Source: Cyanobium sp. M55B138
Lineage (GTDB): Bacteria; Cyanobacteriota; Cyanobacteriia; PCC-6307; Cyanobiaceae
NCBI GenBank assembly: GCA_018400215.1
Contig: JAGYNF010000095.1
Span: 1 to 6,284 of the forward strand
DNA: 6,284 nucleotides
Reading direction: 5' to 3'
The notes beneath the pieces were generated by a model. That model searched no databases and had not been told where the DNA came from. It worked only from the letters and a program-made list of their open reading frames with translations. Both the position numbers and the translations under genes were made by a program. Numbering within the stretch: position 1 is the first letter of the stretch; every line of letters begins with the position of its first letter. Below are positions 5,997-6,284 of this stretch, piece by piece.

Positions 5997-6097
5997 GAAA
6001 CTTCATAATTAGAATACTCTGGTGCAATTTCTCTAACAACTCCTTCTGCCTTTGGGCAATGCGGACAATTTGAAGAAACAAAAACTAAAATTCTCAT
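5984..6097 (-). CDS. Thioredoxin/glutaredoxin-fold protein, N-terminal fragment
   Basis: Only the first 38 residues are genuine. They begin MRILVFVSSNCPHCPKAEGV, a β-strand followed by a CPHC redox motif (Cys11, Cys14) and a helix, then EIAPEYSNYEVSYEKI, the second strand. This is the start of a small thioredoxin- or glutaredoxin-like disulfide oxidoreductase of the kind common in archaea, including DPANN lineages. The rest of the fold, with the cis-proline, is lost at the junction. The frame stays open leftward to 5744, but those residues are the antisense of the LysM tail. The ATG follows the TAA of the upstream gene with no gap, and AGGA lies about 11 nt before it. Codons are AT-rich (AAA, GAA, ATA, AGA), unlike the rest of the window. 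The fold is confident; the taxon is a guess. Confidence 0.7.
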
Positions 6098-6283
6098 TTA
6101 ACTTCTAGTCCTTTCTGGTTTTAAATTTGCAGATTTCTTAAAAATTTCTAAAATTTCTTTTTCTGAGCTTTTCTTTTTGTGTTTTTCTGGATTCGCTTCC
6201 TGAATTTTAAGATAAGCAGGAACAGCTTGATAGATAACCATTCCTAGTCCGTCTACTAGATTTTTGAGACCTTCATTTTTTGC
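6098..6283 (-). CDS. Unrecognised protein, C-terminal 61 residues
   Basis: A minus-strand frame enters from the right edge and ends with TAA at 6098-6100, directly abutting the thioredoxin-like ATG. It encodes 61 residues. The early part is mildly hydrophobic and helical (LKNLVDGLGMVIYQAVPAYL). The tail is very basic and charged (EKHKKKSSEKEILEIFKKS, ending PERTRS). I do not recognise the family. A lysine-rich charged tail and A/T-ending codons fit a low-GC source, the same as the neighbouring fragment and different from positions 1-5980. Zero spacing to the next gene indicates a shared operon. The N-terminus lies outside the window. Confidence 0.6.
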   Translation of the reverse strand, partial: AKNEGLKNLVDGLGMVIYQAVPAYLKIQEANPEKHKKKSSEKEILEIFKKSANLKPERTRS

Positions 6284-6284
6284 A

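Overview
The window is two different kinds of DNA joined near position 5981. Positions 1 to about 5980 are GC-rich and read like a high-GC picocyanobacterium (Cyanobium or Synechococcus type). The grounds are a class-3-type aldehyde dehydrogenase of the cyanobacterial kind, a divergent LysR-like regulator, one HIP1 octamer (GCGATCGC) and strongly GC-ending codons. This assignment is moderately confident. The last ~300 bases are AT-rich with AAA/GAA/AGA/ATA codons. They encode two minus-strand fragments that look like low-GC microbial DNA, possibly a DPANN-type archaeon. The change falls inside two genes at once: a LysM protein running in from the left and a thioredoxin-fold protein running in from the right. 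The simplest reading is a chimeric contig.

Layout. Positions 1-251 hold no gene I can support. They contain a tRNA T-arm look-alike, a short direct repeat and a small hairpin. Next comes a two-component pair: a NarL/LuxR-type response regulator (252-848) overlapping by 4 nt a membrane histidine kinase with a periplasmic dCache/PDC sensor (845-2902). A nested dyad (2917-2966) ends 2 nt before the start of a LysR-like helix-turn-helix protein (2969-3709). The open frame of that protein runs 131 nt into the following aldehyde dehydrogenase (3579-4967). A hairpin (4979-5005) follows the dehydrogenase. Then comes a secreted protein with four LysM domains (5064-5996), whose Pro/Ala-rich tail is cut by the junction. 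Beyond it, on the minus strand, are a 38-residue N-terminal piece of a thioredoxin-like protein (5984-6097) and the last 61 residues of an unrecognised protein (6098-6283), in a back-to-back operon arrangement.

How the genes may work together. The regulator and kinase are almost certainly a cognate pair: an external small-molecule signal, phosphotransfer from His468 to Asp55, then DNA binding. The LysR-like gene and the aldehyde dehydrogenase lie on the same strand and overlap, so they may be co-expressed. Whether the two-component system controls them is inference only. I found no CRISPR array, complete transposon, intact RNA gene or clear new defence-type system. The most consequential observation is the junction, and the most interesting biological ones are the regulator/dehydrogenase overlap and the dyad in front of the regulator.
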